The notes: generated by a model not told the origin, from the sequence alone. A stretch of DNA of 64,000 nucleotides from Slackia piriformis YIT 12062 (GCF_000296445.1 NZ_JH815199.1:1-64000); one strand, 5' to 3'; shown: positions 24,894 through 34,928, numbered from the stretch's first letter. Made by a program: numbers and translations.

Positions 24894-27800
24894 TTACTCG
24901 GTCCTCAATGCCGTCACGGGGTCTTTCTTCGAAGCCATGCGGCTGGGAATGATGCCGCCGACTAACGTCAAGACCACAGAGATCACAATGAGAATGACAG
25001 CCGCAGCCGGAGGAACCGCCGCCATGCTCTGCACACCGGAAAGCTGCTCTATCACGATATTCATCGGGATATTGAGCAGCATCGTGATGCCAATGCCGAG
25101 GACGCCCGCAGCGAGGCCGATGATGAACGTCTCCGCATTGAACACGCGCGACACATCGCCCTTCGAGGCGCCAATGGCACGCAAGATGCCAATCTCCTTC
25201 GTACGTTCCAGAACGCTGATATACGTGATGATGCCGATCATGATGGAACTCACCACCAGCGAAATGCTGACGAAGGCAATGAGCACCAGCGAAATCATGT
25301 CGATGATATCGGTCACGCTACCCATGAGAACACCCATGTAGTCGGTGTACAGGATAACCTTGTCGTCTTCGCCGGCCGCCTCCATCTGGCTGTTGTATTC
25401 GTCGATGCTCGCAATCACGCGCTCTTTCGCCTCGAAATCAACCGGGAAAATCTTGACCGATTGCGGATCGTTTTCATCCGCATAGCCCAAGGTAATCAGG
25501 TTGTTGTCGTACGTGAGCTTGCTCGCATTCGCATAATTCGTCATAAGCGACGTCAGGTCTTCGGCATCCATGTTGAACTGGATAGCGTTGGCAAACGCCG
25601 CCGCGTCAACCGTGAAAGCGTTCTGCATATTCGAGGCAAGAGTCTGCGAAAGCTGCGGCCCAATCTGCGATGCCATCTGCGTCATGGCGGAAGCAAGACT
25701 GCTTTGAAGCTGAGTGGACACGGCAGCGCCTATCTGGGTGCTCACCTGGCTCATAATTCCCGTGAACACGCTTTGCATGTAAGGAGCAAGCTGACCCGAT
25801 ACGTATTCTTGAGCAACTCCCTGCAATCGATCCGCAACGGGCTGACCGGCAATGTCTACAACCTTCGCAATAATTGCCTGCGCTTCGGACGTTGCCGCGT
25901 ACTCTTGGAATTTCGCTACAATCTTCTGCCCGAATTCCGGATCGTTCGGAGATATCCCATCGCCATTGGCCGCAAGCCACGTCATGAATCCCTGCACGTA
26001 GTCGCCGCTGAATTTGGTCACTTGCTCAAGCTGGTCGGGCTGAAGCACGGGGTCGTCCTGCAACCCTCCCAAGATGCTCGAAAAATCAGGAGTCGGAGCC
26101 TGGGAAATAAGGGAAGAGACATCTACGGAATCCGCCGCTCCGGAAAGGTCTATGCTTACGCCGCTTAAATCGACCCCCGCGAAATCGAAGCCTAACAAAT
26201 CAAGACCAGCGCCAAGCTTGCTCTGGTCGAACTTGAATGCATTCGCGATGGCGGCCTGGTCGACGGTAAAGAGATTGGCCAGGTCAACACCTTCCTTCGC
26301 TTCTTCCTGCAAGGTGTCGAACGATTTGCCCGTAAACACATCGGTGTCAGGGGCGCCAAGCTGCTGCTTCACAATTTCGGACGATGCGGCGCGATCCATA
26401 AGGGCAATGGACAAATCATGCGTATAAGCGATTCCCTGGGTTAGTGCGGCGGATTTTGCCGCAGGATCGGGCTGCACCACACCGACAATTTTAAGGTCAA
26501 GACCGCTCTCGACCCTCTCACGCATAAAATCGGCGTCGTCCTCCATGTTCGTCCATCCGCCCGTTTCTTCGTTCTTGCGATAAGAATCGGAAGGGCTCAA
26601 GACCTTGAAGCTCGTGTTCAACGCGTCTTCGTACGTGAAATTTACTTCAGTCTCCGGCACCTCTATTTCGCCGGAGGCGTTCATGGTGCTATCCACCAGA
26701 TCGTCGAGCTCCGCAGGATCGAGCACGCCAATGCTATACAGCGTGTAATCGCTGACCTTCCCGCTTGAGGACAAAACGAGCACACATTCGTCGGCCGATT
26801 CCGCCCAGCGCCCGGCGACGACATTGTATTGCTCGTCGAGCAATTCCCTGTTGTCAATCATTTCATTGAACGAAGTGGTGGCTCCCATGCCCGTTCCAGC
26901 CATAGCCCCGCTCGAAGCGCCGCCCGTCATGGCCGTGGTCATGGAATTCGGCGAAAGCTGAACGGCCCCGTCTGTCGTATCGGCACGATAGACGAGCGGG
27001 GTGATGCCATAATCGTACTGGATAGCGCTGACTTCGGAGCTTATGCCGTTGCCACCTTCGTCAAGAAACGCCTTGAAGCTTTTCATATCGTTCGACTTCA
27101 CGCTCGCAAACATATCTTTAAGCATGGTAAAGACTTGAATGGAGCCCTGCTGATCGCTCTCTTGCGACGAATCGTTGTCATTCGCCGCCGTAGCGTCCGA
27201 TGCAGAATCGTCCGTTGAGCCGGCGTCTCCCGCCAGCATACTCGTAAGGTCATAGCTTTGCTTTGCGATAGTGAGCGGATAGCTTGAAAGCGTGTCTTGC
27301 TCGACCTTGGCAATGTAATCGTTCACGCCGTTTGAAAGCGAAAGGATCAAGGCAATGCCTATGATGCCGATAGATCCTGCAAACGCCGTCAGGAGCGTGC
27401 GGCCCTTTTTGGTCAGGAGATTGTTGAGCGAAAGCGAAAGCGCCGTAAGTGGATTCATAGACGTGCGGCGCGCATGGCCCGCTCGGGCACGGGCCGCCTG
27501 ACGTTCTACGGAAGTGGGCTCATACGGATCGCTGTCGCCAACAACCATGCCGTCTTTGAAGCGAACAATACGGTCTGCGTAGTCGTCAGCGAGCTCGGGA
27601 TTGTGCGTGACCATGACAACGAGGCGGTCTTTGGCCACGTTCTTGAGAATCTCCATGACCTGCACGCTTGTTTCCGAGTCGAGCGCTCCGGTAGGTTCGT
27701 CCGCCAGTACGATCGAAGGGTCATTCACCAAGGCGCGCGCAATGGCAACGCGTTGCATCTGCCCACCAGACATCTGATTGGGCTTCTTATGCAACTGGTC

Positions 27801-28196
27801 GCCCAACCCCACCTGTTCAAGAGCGGCGATGGCACGCGCACGACGCTCGGATTTCGAAACCCCCGAAAGCGTCAATGCCAACTCGACATTGGAAAGCACA
27901 TCCTGGTGAGGAATGAGGTTGTAGCTCTGAAACACGAAGCCTACGCTGTGGTTTCGGTACGAGTCCCAGTCGCGGCCCTTGTATTCTTTGGTGGAAACGC
28001 CGTTGATGACCAGGTCTCCCGACGTGTAGCGGTCAAGGCCGCCGACGATGTTGAGCATGGTGGTTTTGCCGCAGCCGGACTGACCGAGAATGGCGACGAA
28101 TTCGCTATCGCGAAATTGCAGACTGATGCCCTTCAGGGCATGCACCGTAGCATCGCCCGAAACATAGTCTTTCGTGATGTTCTTGAGCTCGAGCAT
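24894..28196 (-). CDS. MacB-like ABC exporter, ATPase-permease fusion with a giant extracytoplasmic domain
   Basis: 1100 residues. The ATPase part (1-235) has Walker A GQSGCGKTT, signature MSGGQMQRVAIA and Walker B IVLADEPTGALD. A linker leads to TM1 (LLTAFAGSIGIIGIALILSL, about 260-282), then a ~690-residue extracytoplasmic region with repeated amphipathic segments (SQIGPQLSQTLASNMQNAF). Three C-terminal TMs with an FtsX/MacB block (VLERTKEIGILRAIGASKGDV) complete the permease. The fold is MacB/LolCDE type VII (mechanotransmission). The exporter function is established for the family; the substrate (peptide or envelope stress agent) is unknown. A 16-bp palindrome lies at the promoter. Confidence 0.9.
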   Translation of the reverse strand: MLELKNITKDYVSGDATVHALKGISLQFRDSEFVAILGQSGCGKTTMLNIVGGLDRYTSGDLVINGVSTKEYKGRDWDSYRNHSVGFVFQSYNLIPHQDVLSNVELALTLSGVSKSERRARAIAALEQVGLGDQLHKKPNQMSGGQMQRVAIARALVNDPSIVLADEPTGALDSETSVQVMEILKNVAKDRLVVMVTHNPELADDYADRIVRFKDGMVVGDSDPYEPTSVERQAARARAGHARRTSMNPLTALSLSLNNLLTKKGRTLLTAFAGSIGIIGIALILSLSNGVNDYIAKVEQDTLSSYPLTIAKQSYDLTSMLAGDAGSTDDSASDATAANDNDSSQESDQQGSIQVFTMLKDMFASVKSNDMKSFKAFLDEGGNGISSEVSAIQYDYGITPLVYRADTTDGAVQLSPNSMTTAMTGGASSGAMAGTGMGATTSFNEMIDNRELLDEQYNVVAGRWAESADECVLVLSSSGKVSDYTLYSIGVLDPAELDDLVDSTMNASGEIEVPETEVNFTYEDALNTSFKVLSPSDSYRKNEETGGWTNMEDDADFMRERVESGLDLKIVGVVQPDPAAKSAALTQGIAYTHDLSIALMDRAASSEIVKQQLGAPDTDVFTGKSFDTLQEEAKEGVDLANLFTVDQAAIANAFKFDQSKLGAGLDLLGFDFAGVDLSGVSIDLSGAADSVDVSSLISQAPTPDFSSILGGLQDDPVLQPDQLEQVTKFSGDYVQGFMTWLAANGDGISPNDPEFGQKIVAKFQEYAATSEAQAIIAKVVDIAGQPVADRLQGVAQEYVSGQLAPYMQSVFTGIMSQVSTQIGAAVSTQLQSSLASAMTQMASQIGPQLSQTLASNMQNAFTVDAAAFANAIQFNMDAEDLTSLMTNYANASKLTYDNNLITLGYADENDPQSVKIFPVDFEAKERVIASIDEYNSQMEAAGEDDKVILYTDYMGVLMGSVTDIIDMISLVLIAFVSISLVVSSIMIGIITYISVLERTKEIGILRAIGASKGDVSRVFNAETFIIGLAAGVLGIGITMLLNIPMNIVIEQLSGVQSMAAVPPAAAVILIVISVVLTLVGGIIPSRMASKKDPVTALRTE

Positions 28197-28216
28197 GAAG
28201 GCTCGCTTTCTTTACG

Positions 28217-28251
28217 ATGTAAATATTTACATGATTGTTAAGCATGTAAAC
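28217..28251 (-). promoter_or_regulatory. Operator palindrome and promoter of the ABC exporter
   Basis: ATGTAAATATTTACAT (28217-28232) is a perfect 16-bp palindrome 20 bases upstream of the exporter start. On the minus strand TTTACA (about 28246-28251) lies upstream with AATATT inside the palindrome 17 bases away, so it overlaps a plausible -10. Such placement suggests a repressor of TetR/MarR/GntR type. No regulator gene is adjacent. Confidence 0.55.
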
Positions 28252-28395
28252 TATATCGCAGCATAACTGCAAAGCGGCACATCGTTGCTGTCTCGTTGCG
28301 GTTTATCCCGCGCGAAAAAACGAAGCGGTGCTTCAACCGCAACGGGGCGGGAGAAGAACTCACCGCCCCGTTGCAATCTTGCGAACTCTTGCGGT

Positions 28396-29463
28396 CTACT
28401 CCGCATACCCATTCGGATTGTTCGACTGCCAGCGCCAAGAGTCCTCGCACATGCGGTCAAGGTCGTACTCCGCCTCCCAGCCAAGCAGGCTTTTCGCCTT
28501 CGCCGGATCTGCGTAATTCGTGGCGATGTCCCCCGCGCGGCGCGGCTGAATTTCATAAGGAAGTTCCTTGCCGCACGCACGCTCAAACGCATGAACGACA
28601 TCGAGGACGCTCGACCCTTTGCCCGTGCCAAGGTTTACCACCTCGACACCCGTCTTGCCAGCCATCCACTTCAGAGCGGCAACGTGGCCGCGAGCCAGGT
28701 CAACGACATGAATATAGTCGCGTACGCCTGTGCCGTCGGGCGTCGGATAATCATCGCCGAACACGCGCACCGCAGCAAGCTTGCCAACCGCCACCTGAGC
28801 GACGTAGGGAACGAGATTGTTCGGAATGCCCTTGGGGTCTTCGCCAATCAAGCCGCTCTCATGAGCACCGATGGGGTTGAAATAGCGAAGAAGAACAACG
28901 TCCCATTCGGGGTCTGAGGTATGCAGGTCGGTCAGAATTTGCTCAATCATCCATTTCGTCCAGCCATAAGGATTGGTAGCAGGCTTTTTCTCCGCAGACT
29001 CGGACAGGGGCACGCTCTCTGGCTCGCCATACACCGTTGCAGAGCTGGAAAACACGATGGACTTGCAGCCATGCTCGCGCATCACGTCGCACAACACAAA
29101 CGTACCCGTGAGGTTGTTGTGGTAATACTCGAGCGGCTTTTCCACGCTTTCGCCGACAGCCTTGTAGCCAGCAAAGTGAATAACGGCATCGATCTTATTC
29201 TCGTCGAACACAGCAGACAAGGCGTCGCGATCGAGAATGTTCAGCTCGTAAAACTTCAAATCATCCACGGCATCCGCAGGAGCCTTGCCCGCCGCGACAG
29301 AATCGGCCACAATCGAACGGACACGATCGAGAGCGACCTCGCTGGAATTAGAGAGATCGTCTACAACAACAACGCCGTAGCCAGCTTCGAGCAATTCGAT
29401 GCACGTGTGGCTTCCGATGAATCCGGCACCGCCAGTGACCAGAATATTCTTCTTTTCAGACAT
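28396..29463 (-). CDS. galE: UDP-glucose 4-epimerase
   Basis: 355 residues. GalE interconverts UDP-glucose and UDP-galactose. NAD-binding motif ILVTGGAGFIGSHTC at the N-terminus, IHFAGYKAVGESV, catalytic SSSATVYGEPE and NPYGWTKWMIE (Tyr-x-x-x-Lys), then RYFNPIGAHESGLIGEDP. Start ATG 29463 has GAAAGGCG upstream; 16 additional in-frame residues are unsupported. It is monocistronic between the exporter and a parS site, and probably serves envelope sugar synthesis. Confidence 0.97.
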   Translation of the reverse strand: MSEKKNILVTGGAGFIGSHTCIELLEAGYGVVVVDDLSNSSEVALDRVRSIVADSVAAGKAPADAVDDLKFYELNILDRDALSAVFDENKIDAVIHFAGYKAVGESVEKPLEYYHNNLTGTFVLCDVMREHGCKSIVFSSSATVYGEPESVPLSESAEKKPATNPYGWTKWMIEQILTDLHTSDPEWDVVLLRYFNPIGAHESGLIGEDPKGIPNNLVPYVAQVAVGKLAAVRVFGDDYPTPDGTGVRDYIHVVDLARGHVAALKWMAGKTGVEVVNLGTGKGSSVLDVVHAFERACGKELPYEIQPRRAGDIATNYADPAKAKSLLGWEAEYDLDRMCEDSWRWQSNNPNGYAE

Positions 29464-29660
29464 AAAACGCCTTTCGTTCGCTCGCGCACAACGGCGCGTC
29501 GGAAACAGCATGTCTTCATTGTACGACCAGAGCGTAAACCCTGCGAAAAATACATACTGTCGAAATGAAATGGATGAGAGATGCCAATCAATACGTTCAC
29601 TCGAATACGCTCGAGCGATTCAAAGAGCCCCTCTCCCAGGACTGAGAGCGCAAGCGCAAA

Positions 29661-29676
29661 TGTTTCACGTGAAACA
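29661..29676. promoter_or_regulatory. parS site, distal
   Basis: TGTTTCACGTGAAACA, a perfect match to the bacterial chromosomal parS consensus bound by ParB. It is intergenic between galE and the aminotransferase gene, about 29 kb from the parAB cluster. Probably a secondary ParB loading site. Confidence 0.92.
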
Positions 29677-29711
29677 TCGGAAGAGCATCGCCTTCCGTCT
29701 GTCAGCCACAC

Positions 29712-30851
29712 TTATGCACGCAGCCCGCTCACGAACCCCTCGAGTCGATCGAGGCCCTGCACAATGTCCTCCATAGAGCAGCAATACGACAGACGCACAA
29801 ACCCTTCGGCCCCGAAGAATACTCCGGGAACCAGCGCGACGCGAGCTTCCTTTATAAGACGCGTGCAGAATTCCTCGGAAGACATGCCGAATTCCCGAAT
29901 GGAGGGAAACGCATAGAACGCACCCGCAGGGCGGACGGTTTCGAGTCCCATCTCGTCCAAGCGACGCAACACCACATCGCGACGCTCACTATACACTCCG
30001 CGAGCCGGCGCAACACTTTCTTCAAGAGCGCGCACAGCAGCATACTGGACGAATGCAGGCACAGACGAGACCATATATTGGTGCACCTTCGCCATCTGAG
30101 ACAAAAGAGACTCATCCGCCGCAACCCATCCGAGTCGCCAGCCAGTCATGGCATACGGCTTGGAGAAGCTGTCGCACACAATGACCCGATCGCGCAGCTG
30201 GGAGTGCTCCACGGCAAAGCTCTTGTACCCTTCTTCGTACACCAACTGCCCGTACACATCGTCGCAAACAACGAACGCGTCATGCTTCTTTGCGAAGCGG
30301 GCGACCGCAGCAAGGCTCTCTTCGCTCAAAATGCAACCTGTGGGGTTGTTCGGAGACGTTATAACGATGGCCTTTGTGCGCTGCGAAGCCACCGATTCCA
30401 GCATTTCGTCGGTAATCTGAAACAGCGCGTCGCTCGTATCCATAAGAACAGGCGTCGCACGGTTGAGCGTAATGATGGACTCATAGAGCGTGAAGGCAGG
30501 CGTAGGCACAATGACCTCGTCGCCGGGATTAAGAACGCTTGTCAGAGCGACGAAGAGCGCTTCGGTGGCGCCGCACGTCACAATGATTTCATGCTGCTCG
30601 TAATGCTTGCCAAACAAGGCCATGTGCTTGCTCAATGCGTTGCGCAGAAAATCGTATCCGTTGTTCGGGGGATAATGGGTGAACCCGGCAGCAAGGTCGG
30701 CGGCAACCTCGGCCTTGATCTCGTCGGACGTATCCGCATCCGGCTCTCCAAGCGTAAGAGAAATGCAGCCGGGCGTCTCTTTTGCCATGGCGGCGAATCG
30801 ACGGATACCAGAAAGTTTGAGCTCGTCGAGCGTCGTGTTGAGGGAAAGCAT
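29712..30851 (-). CDS. Class I/II aminotransferase (PatA-like)
   Basis: 379 residues, PLP fold type I. Motifs: LGEPDADTSDEIK, CGATEALFVAL, ITSPNNPTGCILSEE, CDDVYGQLVY and DSFSKPYAMTGWRLGW with the Schiff-base Lys. The C-terminal R in RLSYCCS binds the substrate carboxylate. Start ATG 30851 has AAAGGTGAGGC upstream. Its closeness to Bacillus PatA-type proteins suggests N-acetyl-LL-DAP aminotransferase, the step missing from the lysine cluster at 11-17 kb; a broader aspartate/alanine aminotransferase role is equally possible. Confidence 0.88.
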   Translation of the reverse strand: MLSLNTTLDELKLSGIRRFAAMAKETPGCISLTLGEPDADTSDEIKAEVAADLAAGFTHYPPNNGYDFLRNALSKHMALFGKHYEQHEIIVTCGATEALFVALTSVLNPGDEVIVPTPAFTLYESIITLNRATPVLMDTSDALFQITDEMLESVASQRTKAIVITSPNNPTGCILSEESLAAVARFAKKHDAFVVCDDVYGQLVYEEGYKSFAVEHSQLRDRVIVCDSFSKPYAMTGWRLGWVAADESLLSQMAKVHQYMVSSVPAFVQYAAVRALEESVAPARGVYSERRDVVLRRLDEMGLETVRPAGAFYAFPSIREFGMSSEEFCTRLIKEARVALVPGVFFGAEGFVRLSYCCSMEDIVQGLDRLEGFVSGLRA

Positions 30852-31025
30852 GCCTCACCTTTCGTGCGTAGTTTCATTGCAATTGAAATCCGGTACGTCA
30901 CGGAAGCCGTTCTACAAAATCCTCCTGCTTTTGAGAAGAGGGCCGTCTTGCGGCCGGGCGCAAAACAAACGGCCGCCATCGAAAACTACCGACGACGGCC
31001 GCCCAGCCGTAAAGAACCTTGAGCC

Positions 31026-32363
31026 CTAGCGATCGGCCATGGCCACGTATTCGCGCGGACATCCCGTCTTTTTGTAAGCAGGGCGCATGATGCGTTTGCC
31101 CGATACTATTTCTTCGAAACGATGAGCGCTCCAGCCGGCCATGCGGGCGCAGGCGAAAATGGGGGTGAGCATCTCGCGAGGAATGCCAAGCGCGCTGTAC
31201 ACGCAGCCGCTGTAGAGGTCCACGTTCGCGCAAATGTCCTTGCTCTTGCCCGCTTCGGCCAGCAACTCCGGAGTGAGACGCTCGATGATTTCAAGCAAGC
31301 GGAACTCAGGTTCGAAATCGGTGCCGGCAACCAGCTTTTCGGCATACTTGTGGCATAGCTCAGCACGCGGGTCGGACAAGGTATACACGGCATGACCCAT
31401 GCCGTAAATCAGGCCCGTGCGATCGTACGCTTCCTTCTTGACAATTTTACGCAGATAATCGGCCACTTGCCCCTCGTCGGTAATGTCAGCCACATGCGCC
31501 TTGATATCGTCGGTCATCATGAGCGTGCGGTTGTTGGCACCACCATGGCGAGCGCCCTTCAGGCTCCCGATGGCTCCCGCGTATGCCGAATACGGATCAG
31601 TATCGGCGCTGGTCAGTGCACGGCAGGTAAACGTGGAATTGTTGCCGCCGCCATGCTCGGCATGAAGCATCAGCATGATGTCGAGCATCTTCGCTTCGGC
31701 GTCCGTGAAGGAACGGTCGGGACGCAGCATAGAAAGGATGGTCTCTGCGGTACTCTGTCCTTCGACGAAATGATGAATGAACATGGAATCGCCGTGGAAC
31801 TTGTCACGCATGACATGGTATGCGAGCACCATGATGCGCGGCAAACGCGAAAGCAGCGCAATAGACGTGTCTACCTCATGCTCTGCGGAGCGATCTTCAG
31901 CATTCGGATCGAAGGCGTAAAGCTGGAGAACCGAACGAGCCAGGCAGTTCATAACGTCGCGCGTAGGCGGCTTCATGATGTAGTTCGCAGTAAAGCCGTC
32001 AGGCAAATCGCGCTGCTCGTCGATAAGAGCCTTGAACTGAGCGAATTCCTCGGCCGTAGGCAAAGAACCGGCCATGAGCAGGTATGCGGTTTCTTCAAAG
32101 CCGAACCTGTCCTCTTGAACCGCATGGTCCACCAGGTCGTTGATGCTGTAGCCACGATAAGAAAGACGGCCGCGATCGGGCACCTTATCGCCCTCGGACA
32201 CGACATAGCCATGCACGTTGGAAATGTTGGTGACGCCTGCCAGCACGCCCGTGCCATCGGCGTTGCGCAAACCGCGCTTCACATCGTACTTTGCAGAATA
32301 ATATTCCGGATCGACGGCATGGATGGACGAGAAATCCCTATACAGGGGCAAGGAGTCTTTCAT
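31026..32363 (-). CDS. gltA: Citrate synthase
   Basis: 445 residues. It condenses oxaloacetate and acetyl-CoA. Motifs: DRGRLSYRGYSINDLV, catalytic-His regions MLHAEHGGGNNSTFT and YGMGHAVYTLSDPRA, and the Asp region ICANVDLYSGCVY. The N-terminal extension before the citrate synthase fold is about 60 residues. ATG 32363 was chosen for the SD AAAGGAACACC; two further upstream Mets exist. A hairpin with arms aagtgccgcg/cgcggcactt (32511-32543) precedes it, at the end of the upstream DUF1015 gene. With anaerobic metabolism it probably feeds 2-oxoglutarate and glutamate synthesis (inference). Confidence 0.97.
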   Translation of the reverse strand: MKDSLPLYRDFSSIHAVDPEYYSAKYDVKRGLRNADGTGVLAGVTNISNVHGYVVSEGDKVPDRGRLSYRGYSINDLVDHAVQEDRFGFEETAYLLMAGSLPTAEEFAQFKALIDEQRDLPDGFTANYIMKPPTRDVMNCLARSVLQLYAFDPNAEDRSAEHEVDTSIALLSRLPRIMVLAYHVMRDKFHGDSMFIHHFVEGQSTAETILSMLRPDRSFTDAEAKMLDIMLMLHAEHGGGNNSTFTCRALTSADTDPYSAYAGAIGSLKGARHGGANNRTLMMTDDIKAHVADITDEGQVADYLRKIVKKEAYDRTGLIYGMGHAVYTLSDPRAELCHKYAEKLVAGTDFEPEFRLLEIIERLTPELLAEAGKSKDICANVDLYSGCVYSALGIPREMLTPIFACARMAGWSAHRFEEIVSGKRIMRPAYKKTGCPREYVAMADR

Positions 32364-32510
32364 GGTGTTCCTTTCATGCATGAATCCCTTCAAGGCATAG
32401 AGCGCACGTCAGCATTTGACACCTGCAACAGCAGGCGAACCGAAGCCTCAGGGCGAGCCGAAGCAACGATTCTTCAAAGCGTCCTTTGCGCAAATCACTA
32501 TAGTATGCGA

Positions 32511-32543
32511 AAGTGCCGCGCCCGAAAAGCAGACGCGGCACTT
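32511..32543 (-). terminator. Terminator of the serC-serA-DUF1015 operon
   Basis: Perfect arms aagtgccgcg/cgcggcactt around a 13-base loop, about 115 bases after the DUF1015 stop. No long T-tract is present, so efficiency is uncertain. Confidence 0.55.
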
Positions 32544-32658
32544 CCGTACAAACTTGTTACCAGACGAAAGCCCCGAACGGCAAAGGGACCTTCACAAGAC
32601 GCTCCCCCGAACGAAACGGAGCTTATTCCAGCACAACGATCAGTTCGTTTGCCATCGG

Positions 32659-33909
32659 TTACGAAAGCTCATGAATAAACAAACCGCTGCGAAGCTTCGG
32701 CTCGAACCACGTGGATTTAGGAGGCATAAGCATGCCCGCGTCAGCCACGGCAAGCAACTCTTCGATAGCGGTCGGGAACATGGCGAACGCAACCGCAGGG
32801 CCTCCCTCCGCATCGTACGCTTTCACCTTGCGCTCGAGTTCGCCCAGGCCTCGAATACCGCCGACGAATTCGATACGCCCGCTCGTACGCGGATCCTCTA
32901 TCCCAAGAATGGGAGAAAGCACATGGTCTTGCAGCAGCGACGCGTCCAGGCCGCCCACAGGATCGTCGCTTTCGAACTCGGGGCGAATTCCCAATCCGTA
33001 CCAACGGCCCTGCAGGTACATGCCCATAGCACCCTTTTCGATGGGCTCGAGCTGCGGCTCCTGAACGTGAAGTATCTCGTATTTCTCCTGGAGCTTATTC
33101 AGGAATTCCTCGACCGTAAGGCCATTCAGGTCGCGAACGACGCGATTGTACGGCAGGATGGCAAGCTGACCTGCCGGGAAAAGCACCGATAGGAAATAAT
33201 TGAACTCCTCATCGCCCGTGCGATCGGAGCATGCCGCGCGACGAGCGCGGCTCACCTTCACAGCGGAAGCGGCACGATGGTGGCCGTCGGCGATATAGGC
33301 CGCAGGAACGTCGACAAATGCCTCGACCAGCGCGTTGACCTTCTCGGGGTCGGCTATACGCCATACACGATGCGCAATGCCGTCCTCGGAAACAAAGTCG
33401 TACAGGGGGGCTTCGGTACGAACATCGTTCACCAAAGCGTCAACCGTCGTACTATCACGGTAGGTAAGAAAGATGGGTCCGGTCTGAGCATCGAGTGCAT
33501 CGATATGACGAATGCGGTCGCGCTCTTTCTTCTCAAGCGTGTTTTCGTGCTTCTTGATGGTTCCGTTCTCGTATTCGTCGACCGCGCAACACGTCACAAC
33601 GCCAACCTGGCTGCGCCCGTCCATGACAAGCTCGTAGAGGAAAAGACACGGAGCATCCTCGCGCACGAACGTGCCGTCGGCAATGCGCTCGCGCAGCAAA
33701 TCGCGGCCCTTTTCATACACCTCATCGGCATACATATCCATCTCGGGGTCAAATTGGGTTTCAGGGCGGTCGATGTTCAGGAAAGAAAGCGGTTTGCCGG
33801 CAACGGCAGCTGCAGCTTCAGCGCGATTGTATACGTCGTACGGCAACGCTGCCACCTCGCAAGCCACGCCGTCGGCGGGGCGGACGGCCTTGAACGGATG
33901 AATTCGCAT
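32659..33909 (-). CDS. DUF1015 family protein
   Basis: 416 residues of the DUF1015 family (SpoOJ/ParB-like annotated in some genomes without evidence). Features: MRIHPFKAVRPADGVACEVA at the N-terminus, ALPYDVYNRAEA, VAAYIADGHHRAASAVKVS-like core (here YIADGHHRAA), then FNYFLSVLFPAGQLAILPYNR. The ADGHHR motif is conserved. Start ATG 33909 has GAAGGGAATT upstream. It follows serC and serA on the same strand; this three-gene arrangement recurs in many anaerobes, so a role linked to serine or phosphoserine metabolism is likely but unproven. No serB phosphatase is nearby. Confidence 0.88.
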   Translation of the reverse strand: MRIHPFKAVRPADGVACEVAALPYDVYNRAEAAAAVAGKPLSFLNIDRPETQFDPEMDMYADEVYEKGRDLLRERIADGTFVREDAPCLFLYELVMDGRSQVGVVTCCAVDEYENGTIKKHENTLEKKERDRIRHIDALDAQTGPIFLTYRDSTTVDALVNDVRTEAPLYDFVSEDGIAHRVWRIADPEKVNALVEAFVDVPAAYIADGHHRAASAVKVSRARRAACSDRTGDEEFNYFLSVLFPAGQLAILPYNRVVRDLNGLTVEEFLNKLQEKYEILHVQEPQLEPIEKGAMGMYLQGRWYGLGIRPEFESDDPVGGLDASLLQDHVLSPILGIEDPRTSGRIEFVGGIRGLGELERKVKAYDAEGGPAVAFAMFPTAIEELLAVADAGMLMPPKSTWFEPKLRSGLFIHELS

Positions 33910-34013
33910 AGACAAATTCCCTTCGTCATACACATCGGCGGCTTGCGCGATACTCGAGGAGCCACACAAACCGCCGACAAACTATCAGGTCAACGCATAG
34001 AGACGATTCTTGC

Positions 34014-34928
34014 TTAGTTCACCTTATGGACAGTGCAGCCGTTCTCTAGGTAATCCATGACGGACTGCGCCGCCATTTTGGCGCAGTTGTCCTCCGCCTC
34101 TTTGGTGGAGGCGCCCAGATGCGGCAGAACGATGGCGCGCTCCATGGCCGCAACCGCAGGATTGGCGAAGTCGGTCACGTAACGAGCGACTTTGCCTTCG
34201 GCGAGCGCAGCGGCCATGTCCGCGTCGTTAACCAGGGTGTCGCGCGAGAAGTTCAGGAATACGACGCCCTCCTTCATCTGCGCAATAGCAGCCGCGTCGA
34301 CCATGCCTATCGTGTCTTTCAGCGCGGGCACGTGAATGGTGATGTAGTCGCATGCAGGATACAGCTCGGAAAGGTCAGTGACGAACGTCATATCGGCCGA
34401 AATAGCTGCAGCACGCTCTGCGTTGACGAAGGGGTCATAGCCGACAACCTTCATGCCAAGCGCCTCGGCAGCGGCTACAACCTTAGCGCCAATTGCACCC
34501 AGGCCGATCACGCCGAGCGTCTTTCCGAAAATCTCTCCGCCGGCAAATGCCTTCTTGGCCTTTTCCGCAGCTTTTCCAACGTTGGGGTCTTCGGCATTGG
34601 CCTTAACCCACTCGATGCCGCCGACAATGTCGCGTGCGGCAAGGAGCATGCCTGCAAGCACGAGCTCCTTGACGGCATTCGCATTGGCGCCAGGAGTATT
34701 GAAGACCGCGATGCCGGCGTCTGCGCATTTCTGCAGCGGAATATTGTTCACGCCAGCACCGGCGCGTGCAATGACCTTCAAGTTCGCAGGAAGCTCCATC
34801 TCATGCATATCGGCGCTGCGAACCAAAATGGCGTCGGCCTCTTCCACGCTGTCAGTCAATTCGTAATCGGCGCTCAAGACGGCAAGACCCTCGGCCGAGA
34901 TATTGTTCAAGCAATGTACTTTGTACAT
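34014..34928 (-). CDS. serA: D-3-phosphoglycerate dehydrogenase, short form
   Basis: 304 residues of the 2-hydroxyacid dehydrogenase family. N-terminal substrate domain (VIARAGAGVNNIPL), NAD-binding GKTLGVIGLGAIGAKV, catalytic segments INFSRDTLVND and the His in IVLPHLGASTKEAE. It lacks the C-terminal ACT domain that gives serine feedback inhibition in longer enzymes, so control is probably transcriptional. It lies 93 bases after serC; assignment as SerA rather than another hydroxyacid dehydrogenase rests on that context. Confidence 0.9.
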   Translation of the reverse strand: MYKVHCLNNISAEGLAVLSADYELTDSVEEADAILVRSADMHEMELPANLKVIARAGAGVNNIPLQKCADAGIAVFNTPGANANAVKELVLAGMLLAARDIVGGIEWVKANAEDPNVGKAAEKAKKAFAGGEIFGKTLGVIGLGAIGAKVVAAAEALGMKVVGYDPFVNAERAAAISADMTFVTDLSELYPACDYITIHVPALKDTIGMVDAAAIAQMKEGVVFLNFSRDTLVNDADMAAALAEGKVARYVTDFANPAVAAMERAIVLPHLGASTKEAEDNCAKMAAQSVMDYLENGCTVHKVN

